DNA from: Polaromonas sp.
GTDB taxonomy: Bacteria > Pseudomonadota > Gammaproteobacteria > Burkholderiales > Burkholderiaceae_C
Direction of reading: 5' to 3'
NCBI RefSeq assembly: GCF_030682935.1
Contig: NZ_JAUXNA010000090.1
Coordinates: forward strand, 1-35,209
DNA length: 35,209 bases
In this document: positions 16,208 through 23,797 of the stretch, one piece after another
Layout: each line of letters starts with the position of its first letter
How positions within the stretch are numbered: the stretch's first letter is position 1
Program-made: the position numbers and the translations under genes
Notes under the pieces: generated by a model
Told to the model about the DNA's origin: nothing
Databases searched by the model: none
Seen by the model: only the letters and a program-made list of their open reading frames with translations

Positions 16208-17011
16208 TCAGATCAGATTACGCATGGCCCGCGCGGTTTCCTGCAGCACCGGCAGCACCCGCGCCACCACATCCTCGGAGCTTTCAAAACCCATGGGCGT
16301 GGTTACATTGAGCGCGCCCACCAGGTCCCCACGGTGGTCCATCAGCGGCACGGCAATGCCGCGGGCACCGAGTTCGAGTTGTTGTTCGGACAGCGACCAG
16401 CCCTGCGCGCGAATGCGCGCCAGCTCAAGGCGCAGGCGGTCTTTGCTCGCAATGGTGTGCGAGGTGTAGGCCTTGAGCGTCTGCGTGGCCAGCCAATGCT
16501 CCACCCAGGCCGGATCGCCCAGCGCCAGCAACAATATGCCCGCAGCCGTAACCTGCGCCTGCACCCGCGCGCCCAGCACATAGCCGGTGTTCATCACGCG
16601 GTTGGAGCCGTTGCGGGCGATGTACACGATGTCGTCGCCATCGAGCACGCTGACATAGGCCGTCTCGGAGGTGCCCGCCGTCACGCGCTGCAAAAACGGT
16701 TGCACGATACGCGGCAGCCGGGCCGACTCAAGGTAGGACTGCCCCAGGCGCAGCACGCGCGGTGTGAGCCAGAACAGCTTGCCATCGGTCGCCACGTAGC
16801 CAATGTGCCGCAGCGTGAGCAGGTAACGGCGTGCGGCGGTACGGGTCATGCCGCAACGCTCGCCGGCCTGGCTGGCGGTCATGCGCGGGTGGGCGTCATC
16901 AAACGCCTCAATGATGGACAGACCTCTTTCAAGGCCGGCAATCCAGTCGCGCTTGTCCAGCAAGGGGCCGGCTGGGGTGGCTGTGGTCGTTTCGGATAAA
17001 GGGGGAGGCAT
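16208..17011 (-). CDS. IclR-family regulator of the PcaR/PcaU/PobR group
   Basis: This 267-residue regulator has an N-terminal winged helix (about residues 27-90: RMTASQAGERCGMTRTAARR, YLLTLRHIGYVATDG) and an IclR effector domain (about 100-265: ETAYVSVLDGDDIVYIARNG, LNVTTPMGFESSEDVVARVL). The early 'RDWIAGLERGLSIIEAF' is typical of the PcaR/PcaU/PobR branch that responds to protocatechuate, 4-hydroxybenzoate or related aromatics. It is divergent from the dehydrogenase-transporter run, with three copies of a CGATC-type repeat between them. It is very likely the activator of the quinate/shikimate genes, responding to a pathway aromatic (inference). Confidence 0.88.
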   Translation of the reverse strand: MPPPLSETTTATPAGPLLDKRDWIAGLERGLSIIEAFDDAHPRMTASQAGERCGMTRTAARRYLLTLRHIGYVATDGKLFWLTPRVLRLGQSYLESARLPRIVQPFLQRVTAGTSETAYVSVLDGDDIVYIARNGSNRVMNTGYVLGARVQAQVTAAGILLLALGDPAWVEHWLATQTLKAYTSHTIASKDRLRLELARIRAQGWSLSEQQLELGARGIAVPLMDHRGDLVGALNVTTPMGFESSEDVVARVLPVLQETARAMRNLI

Positions 17012-17062
17012 GGCGGGAAATTCTGATGTAAGCCGTTGGTGGTTTACCTAGGGAAAACGCTT

Positions 17063-17108
17063 AATGTGATCGATTGTCGATCTTATTTGTTCGGTCATCG
17101 ATCTTAAT
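17063..17108. promoter_or_regulatory. Candidate IclR (PcaU/PobR-like) operator: palindrome plus direct repeat
   Basis: Three 10-bp units are seen: AATGTGATCG (17063-17072, inverted), CGATCTTATT (17078-17087) and CGATCTTAAT (17099-17108). Units one and two form a palindrome (8 of 10) with 5 bases between; unit three repeats unit two (9 of 10) after 11 bases, two helical turns away. PcaU and PobR of Acinetobacter bind a palindrome plus a direct repeat about 10 bases on. Confidence 0.62.
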
Positions 17109-17160
17109 GCCGTAAATTTTCTTTTTATTTCGGCGAGCATTGGCTAAAGTTCGCCTCGAA

Positions 17161-18093
17161 ATGCCAATTATGAACGATCACCGATCAAAACCACTCGGCA
17201 GCCTGTCCCCCATGGCTGGCAGCAACGGTAGCACCGATGTCTATTTCATTCTGGGTGACCCGGTTGAGCAGGTACGTGCGCCCGAGTCGTTCAACCTGAT
17301 CTTTTCCACGCTGGGGATCAATGCGGTGCTGGTGCCGGTGCATGTGCCGGCGGCCAAGGTGCAGGATTTTGTGCGGGCGGCTTTTTGGGCCCGCAACATC
17401 AAGGGCCTGTTGTTAACCATTCCGCATAAATCGCTGTTGATGGACATGCTTGATGAGTGTTCCGACTTGGGTCGCCTGGCAGGAGCGGTCAATGCTGTGC
17501 GCTGCGATGCGCAGGGCCGGCTGGTGGGCGACCTGTTTGATGGCGAAGGACTGGTTCATTCGCTCAACGGTTTCAACATGACCTACACCGGCAAGCGGGT
17601 GCTGATCCTGGGCGCTGGCGGTGGGGCTGCGGCCATTGCCGCTTCCCTGGTCAGTCCGGCGTCAAAGGCATCGCAAGGCGCTGCTCTTGAGGTCGCCCTG
17701 TACGACCCGACACCCGGCAAGGCGCAGGCGCTGGCCCGGCGGCTGGGCGCGGCGGTAGCGGTCCGGGTTATTGCTGTGGACAACAATGATCCGGCCGGAT
17801 TTGATCTCGTCGTGAACGCTTCGCCCCTGGGTCTTTACCCCTTCGATCCGCTGCCCTGCGACGTCTCGCGCATGGCGCCGGGTGCCGCGCTGGTGGACAT
17901 CCTGATGAAGAACCAGCCCACGCCTGTCGTGCGGGCGGCACGCAGCAGGGGGCTGGTGGCGCATCCGGGCTTCGAAATGATGATCCGCCAGGCTCCCCTT
18001 TACCTCGATTTTTTCGGCCTTCATGATGCGGCACGGACTGTGCAGCGCAATGCGGGCTTTATCCGTCAGCAGATTTACCCCGCCGCCCTGTAG
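17161..18093 (+). CDS. aroE: AroE-like quinate/shikimate dehydrogenase (catabolic type)
   Basis: About 310 residues. Interconverts quinate/3-dehydroquinate or shikimate/3-dehydroshikimate with NAD(P). Visible: GDPVEQVRAPESFN in the substrate domain, LLLTIPHKSLL with the catalytic Lys, GAVNAVRC with the Asn, GDLFDGEGLV with the catalytic Asp, and a nucleotide loop LILGAGGGAAAIA. The Ser-x-Ser pair that holds the shikimate carboxylate in biosynthetic AroE (HSKSP) is replaced by QVRAP, so substrate preference may differ. The start is uncertain: ATGs at 17161, 17170 and 17212 and a TTG at 17140 are in frame and none has a clear ribosome site. It is the first gene after the operator and precedes the transporter by about 40 bases. 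Confidence 0.85.
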   Translation: MPIMNDHRSKPLGSLSPMAGSNGSTDVYFILGDPVEQVRAPESFNLIFSTLGINAVLVPVHVPAAKVQDFVRAAFWARNIKGLLLTIPHKSLLMDMLDECSDLGRLAGAVNAVRCDAQGRLVGDLFDGEGLVHSLNGFNMTYTGKRVLILGAGGGAAAIAASLVSPASKASQGAALEVALYDPTPGKAQALARRLGAAVAVRVIAVDNNDPAGFDLVVNASPLGLYPFDPLPCDVSRMAPGAALVDILMKNQPTPVVRAARSRGLVAHPGFEMMIRQAPLYLDFFGLHDAARTVQRNAGFIRQQIYPAAL

Positions 18094-18135
18094 GGCGAGA
18101 TGCCCCTTTTTTAACCACCCACCGAGGAGACAACC

Positions 18136-19311
18136 ATGCAAAAACGATTCGCTCTTAAATTAATAGCTGCCTGTGCAATAGCAGTAAGCGCTACAGCCAG
18201 TTTCGCCCAGGATGTAATCAAGATCGCCAACATTGTCGAGTTGTCCGGCGGCGGTGCCAGTGCGGGCACCAACTTCAAGAACGGCGTCGAACTGGCCGTC
18301 AAGGAAATCAACGCGACAGGCGGCATTCTGGGTAAAAAGATCCAGACCACCACCAACGACACCCAGAGCAACCCCGGCGTGGCCAAGGGCCTGACGCAAA
18401 AAGCCATTGACAACGACGTGTTCGCCATTTTCGGCCCGGTGTTTTCCGGCTCCATCATGGTCAGCATGGCCGAGTCGCGCCGCGCCGAAGTGCCCAATTT
18501 CACTGGCGGCGAGGCCGCCGGCATCACCGAGCAGGGCAACCCGTATGTGTTCCGCACCAGCTTTACGCAGGCAGCCGCCATGCCCAAGGTGGCGCGCTAC
18601 ATCAGCGACCAGGCCAAGCTGAAAACCCTGGCCATCATCTATGTGAACAACGACTTCGGCAAGGGTGGTCTGGACGCGCTGAAAAAGGCGCTGGCCAATT
18701 CCCCCACCAAGATCGTGGCCGAAATTTCCACCGACAACGGCCAGGTCGACTTTTCCGCCGCTGTCCTGAAAGCCAAGCAGAGCAATGCCGACGGCGTGTT
18801 TGCCTATTCGAACGAAGAGGAATCGGCCCGCATCCTGCGCGAACTGCGCAAGCAGGGCTGGAGCAAGCCCATCATTGGCGAAACCACGCTGACCGGCCAG
18901 AAAGTCATCGAGCTGGCCGGTGATGCCGCCAATGGCGCGATTGCCCATGTCGGCCTGACGGTCGATGCGCCCCAGCCGGCCATCCGGGCCTTCCGCGCCA
19001 AGTTCGAGAAGGAATACAAATACGTGTCTGACCACAACGGCATGAAAGGCTACTCCGGCATTTACATCCTGAAAGCGGCGATTGAAAAGACCGGCAAGCT
19101 TGACCGCAAGGCCGTGGCCGCCACGCTGCACACCTTGAGAGTCAAGGCGGCCGACCAGCCCGGCGTGCTGATGGATGTGTCGTTTGACGCCAAGGGCGAC
19201 CTGGACCGCGAGAGCTTCATGATCGAAGTCAAGAACGGCAAGCAGGAGGTCGTCTCCATCCTGCCTGCGCTGAACGCCACTGCTGCGCCTGCTGCAGCAG
19301 CGAAAAAATAA
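18136..19311 (+). CDS. Liv-type ABC transporter periplasmic binding protein 1
   Basis: This 391-residue exported protein has a signal peptide of about 24 residues (MQKRFALKLIAACAIAVSAT, cleavage after SFA). The mature part is a type I periplasmic-binding fold (peripla_BP_6): IKIANIVELSGGGASAGTNF at the N-terminus, GPVFSGSIMVSMAESRR in the first hinge and YVNNDFGKGGLDALKKAL in domain two. It delivers the ligand to the LivHMGF complex encoded next. Given the gene context, an aromatic or alicyclic acid such as quinate, shikimate or protocatechuate is a better guess than branched amino acids. ATG preceded by GAGGAGACAACC. The C-terminus ends in an Ala-rich tail. Confidence 0.92.
   Translation: MQKRFALKLIAACAIAVSATASFAQDVIKIANIVELSGGGASAGTNFKNGVELAVKEINATGGILGKKIQTTTNDTQSNPGVAKGLTQKAIDNDVFAIFGPVFSGSIMVSMAESRRAEVPNFTGGEAAGITEQGNPYVFRTSFTQAAAMPKVARYISDQAKLKTLAIIYVNNDFGKGGLDALKKALANSPTKIVAEISTDNGQVDFSAAVLKAKQSNADGVFAYSNEEESARILRELRKQGWSKPIIGETTLTGQKVIELAGDAANGAIAHVGLTVDAPQPAIRAFRAKFEKEYKYVSDHNGMKGYSGIYILKAAIEKTGKLDRKAVAATLHTLRVKAADQPGVLMDVSFDAKGDLDRESFMIEVKNGKQEVVSILPALNATAAPAAAAKK
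18156..18199 (+). repeat. Intergenic-repeat-like sequence inside the signal peptide codons
   Basis: The stretch holding TTAATAGCTGCCTGTGC and AGTAAGCGCTACAGCC resembles a short repeat I recall as common between genes in Comamonadaceae (ATAGCTGCTTGCGC...AAGCGCTACAG). Codons here (TTA, ATA, GCA, GTA, ACA) are unlike the rest of the gene. Recall-based; unverified. Confidence 0.4.
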
Positions 19312-19341
19312 GCGGCTGGCCGCTCGCCTGCAGCCGCCCTT

Positions 19342-19399
19342 CGCACCCTTGAGTGGGGTGCGCATCGGGCCGATACCGGCAACCTTGCCGGTACCGGCC
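19342..19399 (+). promoter_or_regulatory. Tandem hairpins between binding protein 1 and livH
   Basis: CGCACCC (19342-19348) pairs with GGGTGCG (19356-19362). Then ACCGGCAA (19375-19382) pairs with TTGCCGGT (19385-19392), extended by GGCCG/CGGCC arms (19368-19399). Placed after the binding protein gene and without a T-run, they fit partial terminators or 3' end stabilisers that favour excess binding protein. Confidence 0.5.
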
Positions 19400-19439
19400 A
19401 CTCAAATCTCTTCGCAAGCCTCTTTATGCAAGCACTGCC

Positions 19440-20315
19440 ATGACAGACTTCCTCCAACTCCTTTTATCAGGCCTGGCCACTGGCAGCATTTATGCGCTGG
19501 CGGCCCTGGGCTTTACCCTGCTGTGGCAGGCCTCGGGCACGATCAATTTCGCCCAGGGCGAATTTGTCATGCTGCCGGCTTTCATGATGCTGGGCTTCAT
19601 TTCACTGGGCGCGCCCATGCTGGTGAGCTTTGTGCTCACCGTGCTGCTGGCCATCCTGCTGCTGGGCTGGGTGTTCAAGCGCGGCGTGGTGGATCCGCTG
19701 TTCAAGTACGGCATGATGCCCATCGTCGTGGCCACCATCGGCCTGTCGATTGCCATGCGCAACGGCGTGCGCGCCGGCTACAGCGCTGAAGCCCATCCTT
19801 TCCCCAGCCTGTTTGCCGACAAGCTGTTCAACATTGCCGGCGTGACGGTGACGCTGCAGGACATCGGCACCTTTGCGCTGGCCATGGTCATCGTGATGGC
19901 GACCCAGGCCTTCCTGGCCAGGACCGTCACCGGCCGCGCCATGCAGGCCGTCGCGCAAAACACCGAAAGCGCGTCGGTGCTCGGCATCAACGTGCCGCGC
20001 ATGATTTTCTACACCTTCGCCATCAATGCGGTGCTGGCGGTGGCGGCGGCCTTGCTGGTCACGCCGACCTACCTGGCCAAGTTCGACATGGGCGAGGGCC
20101 TGGGCAACAAGGCCTTTTTTGCGGCCATCATCGGCGGCTTCAACAACTCGCGCGGCGCCCTGGTGGGCGGCCTGATCGTCGGGGTCTGTGAAAACCTGGC
20201 GGCGGCCTATATCTCGCCCGCCTACAAGGACGCCGTGGCCCTGGTGATTTTCATGATCGTGATTTTGTTCAAGCCGCAAGGCCTGCTGGGCAAGAAAGAG
20301 GAGCGCAAGGTATGA
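19440..20315 (+). CDS. livH: Liv-type ABC transporter permease LivH 1
   Basis: A 291-residue inner-membrane permease with about eight hydrophobic segments, starting at the ATG at 19440 (MTDFLQLLLSGLATGSIYAL). Typical LivH features: ALGFTLLWQASGTINFAQGE near residues 20-39 and GGFNNSRGALVGGLIVGVCE near 230-250 (the EAA-like cytoplasmic loop contacting the ATPases). It overlaps livM by four bases (ATGA). It pairs with LivM to form the channel of the importer fed by the upstream binding protein. No ribosome site is obvious in front of the chosen start. Confidence 0.92.
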   Translation: MTDFLQLLLSGLATGSIYALAALGFTLLWQASGTINFAQGEFVMLPAFMMLGFISLGAPMLVSFVLTVLLAILLLGWVFKRGVVDPLFKYGMMPIVVATIGLSIAMRNGVRAGYSAEAHPFPSLFADKLFNIAGVTVTLQDIGTFALAMVIVMATQAFLARTVTGRAMQAVAQNTESASVLGINVPRMIFYTFAINAVLAVAAALLVTPTYLAKFDMGEGLGNKAFFAAIIGGFNNSRGALVGGLIVGVCENLAAAYISPAYKDAVALVIFMIVILFKPQGLLGKKEERKV

Positions 20316-21322
20316 GCCATCTTTTCAACAACAAATTCGGAGCGCTGTTCACGGTGCTGGGTGCCTTGCTGGTCCTGGTGGCGCCGCAATACCTGAAAAA
20401 CTACGGCATTTATCTGCTGACCTACTGGCTGATCTTCATCATCGCCACCATGGGGCTGAACCTGACCATCGGCTACGCCGGTCAGAAATCGCTGGGCCAT
20501 GCGGCCTTCTTCGGCATCGGCGCCTACACCGTGGCCATCATGATGAAGGCCGGCATCAGCTTCTGGCTCGGCTTGCCGGCCGCTGCGCTGCTGTGCTTTG
20601 CCATCGGGCTGATCCTGGGTTTTCCTGCGCTGCGGGTGCAGACCATTTACCTGGCGTTCGCCACGCTGGGTTTCAACACCGCCGTCTGGCTGGTGATGCG
20701 TAATGAAGAGTGGCTGACCGGCGGCACTTTCGGCATCAACAACATTGCGCGGCCCGTCATTTTTGGCTACTCGCTTGAAGCCAACCGGCCTTACTACTAC
20801 TTCGTGCTGGCGGTAACGCTTGTCCTGGCCGGCCTGCTGTGGGGCCTGCTGCGCTCGCCGTGGGGCAAGGCCTTCAAGGCATTGCGCGACAACCCCATAC
20901 GCGCCGAAAGCCTGGGTGTGGACATCCGCAACTACACGCTGCTGAGCTTTGCCATCGGCGCGGTGTATGCCGGTGTCGCGGGCGCGCTGTTTGCCAGTCT
21001 GGTGCAGTTCATCGAGCCGGCGCCTTTCGCGGTCGGCGCGTCGATCATGATGTATTTGATGGTGGTGGTCGGCGGCGCCGGCTATTTCCTGGGGCCGGTC
21101 ATTGGCGCGGCCGTGGGCGTGGTGCTGCCGGAATGGCTGCGCGACGTGCCGGGCGTTGCCAACTGGTATTTGCCGCTGTTCGGCGCCGCCGTGGTGCTGC
21201 TGATGATCTGGCTGCCCGATGGCTTGCTCAGTATTCCCGACCGTATCAAGGCCAAGCGGGCCGCGCGCGCTGCTTCGGCGGCACGCACGGCAGCGGCCAG
21301 CAGAATTGGAGCCGCATCATGA
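20312..21322 (+). CDS. livM: Liv-type ABC transporter permease LivM 1
   Basis: This 336-residue inner-membrane permease has about nine hydrophobic segments. Recognised by TMGLNLTIGYAGQKSLGHAA near residues 46-65, the standard LivM entry motif, and KAFKALRDNPIRAESLGVDI (about 190-210), which couples to the ATPase. The C-terminus is Ala/Arg-rich (KRAARAASAARTAAA) and longer than usual. Starts inside the livH stop and its own stop overlaps the livG start by ATGA, so livH-livM-livG are translated in a chain. Confidence 0.93.
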   Translation: MSHLFNNKFGALFTVLGALLVLVAPQYLKNYGIYLLTYWLIFIIATMGLNLTIGYAGQKSLGHAAFFGIGAYTVAIMMKAGISFWLGLPAAALLCFAIGLILGFPALRVQTIYLAFATLGFNTAVWLVMRNEEWLTGGTFGINNIARPVIFGYSLEANRPYYYFVLAVTLVLAGLLWGLLRSPWGKAFKALRDNPIRAESLGVDIRNYTLLSFAIGAVYAGVAGALFASLVQFIEPAPFAVGASIMMYLMVVVGGAGYFLGPVIGAAVGVVLPEWLRDVPGVANWYLPLFGAAVVLLMIWLPDGLLSIPDRIKAKRAARAASAARTAAASRIGAAS

Positions 21323-22065
21323 CCAGTCCCTTGTTGAAAGTCACCAACCTCAAGAAAGCCTATGGCGCCATCCAGGCCGTGGGCGGGGTGTCCTTTGAAG
21401 TTATGCCGGGCGAAATCTTCGGTGTGATCGGCCCGAACGGTTCGGGCAAGACCACCATGTTCAACAGCGTGCTGGGCCAGATCACGCCCGACGCCGGAAC
21501 GATTGAACTCAAGGGTAAAACCATCACTGGCCTGTCGCCGCTGGAGCTGAGCCGCCGGGGCGTGGGCCGCACCTTCCAGACGCTGCAGGTGTTTGGCAAG
21601 ATGACCGTGCGCGACAATCTGATCGTGGCCGCGCAAGAGCACCATGGCAGCATGCTGAGCCGAATGTTCGCGCCCGGCGACTCGGGCCTGGGCGCCAAGG
21701 CCGACGCGCTGATCGACCAGTTCCGCATCCGGCATGTGGCCGACTCCCTGGCCGGCACGCTGAGCTACGGCCAGCAAAAACTGGTCGATATCGCCATGGC
21801 CTTCATGGCCGAACCCGACCTGGTGCTGCTCGACGAGCCTTGCGCGGGCGTCAACCCGAGCCTGGTGGGCGGCATTTCCAGCCTGCTCAAGGAACTGAAC
21901 AAGACCCGAAAAGGCTCTTTCGTGGTGATCGAACACAACATGGATTTCGTGATGGACCTGTGCCACCGCATCATGGTGATGGTCGAGGGCAGGGTGATGG
22001 CCATCGGCACACCGGCTGAAATCCGCGCCAACAAACAGGTGCTAGACGCCTACCTGGGGAATTGA
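21319..22065 (+). CDS. livG: Liv-type ABC transporter ATPase LivG 1
   Basis: A 248-residue cytoplasmic ATPase. Walker A is GPNGSGKTT (about residues 39-47), the Q-loop FQTLQVFGKMTVRDN, the signature LSYGQQKLVDIA (a variant of LSGGQ), Walker B LVLLDEPCAG, and the switch His in VVIEHNMDFVMDLC. It is in the LivG subgroup, recognised by the C-terminal segment GTPAEIRANKQVLDAYLG. It starts in the livM stop; livF follows within three bases. With LivF it powers the importer. Confidence 0.94.
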   Translation: MTSPLLKVTNLKKAYGAIQAVGGVSFEVMPGEIFGVIGPNGSGKTTMFNSVLGQITPDAGTIELKGKTITGLSPLELSRRGVGRTFQTLQVFGKMTVRDNLIVAAQEHHGSMLSRMFAPGDSGLGAKADALIDQFRIRHVADSLAGTLSYGQQKLVDIAMAFMAEPDLVLLDEPCAGVNPSLVGGISSLLKELNKTRKGSFVVIEHNMDFVMDLCHRIMVMVEGRVMAIGTPAEIRANKQVLDAYLGN

Positions 22066-22067
22066 TC

Positions 22068-22835
22068 ATGGCTGCAAACGATATCTGCATTGAATTCGAC
22101 GACGTGGTGGCGGGTTACAAGGATTTCATGATCCTGAACAACCTGTCGTTCAAGGTCAGGCGCGGCTCGATCACCTTGCTGCTGGGGCCCAACGGCGCGG
22201 GCAAATCCACCGTGCTCAAGACGCTGTTCGGCCTGCTCAAGCCGCGCCAGGGCCGCATCCTGCTCAATGGTGAAAACATTGCCGGGGCCAGCCAGAAAGA
22301 ACTGCTGGCCAAGGGCATCGCCTTTGTGCAGCAGGGCCGCAACCTGTTTGGCCAGCTCACCGTGTATCAGAACCTGGAGCTGGGCGGCATCACGCTGGGC
22401 ACCAAGGTCACGCATGAACGGATTCCGGAAGTGCTGGAGTTCTTTCCGCGCGTCAAGGAGCGCCTGCACTCGCAGGCCTCGGCCCTGTCGGGCGGCGAGC
22501 AAAAGCAGCTCGAAGTCGGCCGAGCCTTGCTGCTGCGGCCCAAGGTGCTCCTGATTGACGAGCCGTCGATTGGGCTGTCGCCGCTGGTGGTGCAGGATGT
22601 GTTCAAGCTGCTGCAAAAGCTGGCGGCCCAGGGCACCACCGTGCTGATGGTGGAACAAAACGTCAAGAGCGCCCTGAAAATGGCTGATGATGCGATTGCG
22701 CTCGAGTCGGGCCAGCTGGTGCTGCACAAGCGGGCGTCCGAGTTGCTGGCCGACCCGAATATTGAGCGGCTCTTTTTGGGCGGTGGCCATGTGCCTGACG
22801 CGGCAACCGCATCGGCGGCCAGCACGCTGCTCTGA
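22068..22835 (+). CDS. livF: Liv-type ABC transporter ATPase LivF 1
   Basis: This 255-residue cytoplasmic ATPase starts at the ATG at 22068, two bases after livG; a TTG at 22062 is also open. Walker A GPNGAGKST (about 38-46), Q-loop FVQQGRNLFGQLTVYQNL, signature ALSGGEQKQLEVGRALL, Walker B VLLIDEPSIGLSPLVV and switch His replaced by Gln in LMVEQNVKSAL, as is usual for LivF. The C-terminus (LLADPNIERLFLGG) is also LivF-like. Completes importer 1. Confidence 0.94.
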   Translation: MAANDICIEFDDVVAGYKDFMILNNLSFKVRRGSITLLLGPNGAGKSTVLKTLFGLLKPRQGRILLNGENIAGASQKELLAKGIAFVQQGRNLFGQLTVYQNLELGGITLGTKVTHERIPEVLEFFPRVKERLHSQASALSGGEQKQLEVGRALLLRPKVLLIDEPSIGLSPLVVQDVFKLLQKLAAQGTTVLMVEQNVKSALKMADDAIALESGQLVLHKRASELLADPNIERLFLGGGHVPDAATASAASTLL

Positions 22836-22878
22836 TTTTTCACACCATAACCACTTTTGCACTGAACGGACATCCACC

Positions 22879-23781
22879 ATGAGTACGTCACTCCAGACCT
22901 CCGCCACCGATCGGGAATCCATCCTGGAGGCCGCCAATCCCCTCGGCCTGGACGGCATCGAATTCATCGAATACGCCACCGCCAAACCGCAGGCGCTGGG
23001 CCAGGTGCTGGAAATGATGGGCTTTCGCCCGATTGCCCGCCACCGTTCGCGTGAAGTGATGCTGTACCGCCAGGGCGGCATGAACGTGATTGTCAACGCC
23101 CACATTCCGGCCCTGCCCAACGGTGCCCTACCTACCGACCAGCCGGTGCTGGCGGCCGTGGCCCTGCGCGTGCGCGATGCCGCTGCGGCCTATGCCCATG
23201 CGCTGGAGCGCGGCGCCTGGGCCGTGCCGCCGCGCGTTGAAGTCATGGAGCTGAACATTCCGGCGATTCATGGCGTGGGCAAGAGCCGCATCTACTTTGT
23301 GGACCGCTACGACAAGTTTTCGATCTACGACGTGGACTTTGTGCCGATCCCGACAGTGGACCAGCACCCGCCCGCGGTGGCCGGGCTGCATTTCTTTGGC
23401 CTGGTGCAATACATCGGCAATGACCGCACCGAAGACTGGGCCGAGTTTTACCGCGAGTTGTTTGGCTTTACCGACTTGCCCGCCGAGCAGCGCTTTGGCA
23501 TCTTGCCCAAGGGACGAATTTTGCGCAGCCCGTGCCCGGCATCGTCACGCTTTTACCTGCAGCTGATCGAGCCGGAAGCGACCGTGCTGGATGTCGAGGG
23601 CGACGAAGGCCTGCAGCGCATCGGCCTGGGTAGCCCGGACGTGCTGGCGGCCGTGTCCGAGCTGGTCCAGCGCGGCGTGGAGTTTGTCGAGTCGCGCGGC
23701 GTGCACACCGAAGACCGGGGCGCGCTGACCAAGACCTGGATGGGCAGCGTCAGCTTCGAGCTGGTCCACAACGAACGTTAA
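22879..23781 (+). CDS. HPPD/VOC-like protein (free-standing counterpart of the QuiC C-terminal domain)
   Basis: A 300-residue protein of two VOC (glyoxalase/dioxygenase) modules, about residues 24-155 and 165-298, like 4-hydroxyphenylpyruvate dioxygenase. Expected iron ligands: His171 (AGLHFFGLVQYIG) and Glu294 (SFELVHNE) are present, but the middle His is Arg247 (GLQRIGLGSPDV, where HPPD has QHVAF). A working HPPD iron site is therefore unlikely. In pseudomonads a similar HPPD-like domain is fused behind the TIM barrel of 3-dehydroshikimate dehydratase QuiC; here it is a separate gene just upstream of the barrel gene. A structural or regulatory role for the dehydratase is plausible. Confidence 0.83.
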   Translation: MSTSLQTSATDRESILEAANPLGLDGIEFIEYATAKPQALGQVLEMMGFRPIARHRSREVMLYRQGGMNVIVNAHIPALPNGALPTDQPVLAAVALRVRDAAAAYAHALERGAWAVPPRVEVMELNIPAIHGVGKSRIYFVDRYDKFSIYDVDFVPIPTVDQHPPAVAGLHFFGLVQYIGNDRTEDWAEFYRELFGFTDLPAEQRFGILPKGRILRSPCPASSRFYLQLIEPEATVLDVEGDEGLQRIGLGSPDVLAAVSELVQRGVEFVESRGVHTEDRGALTKTWMGSVSFELVHNER

Positions 23782-23797
23782 GCGAGCGGCAAGCACC

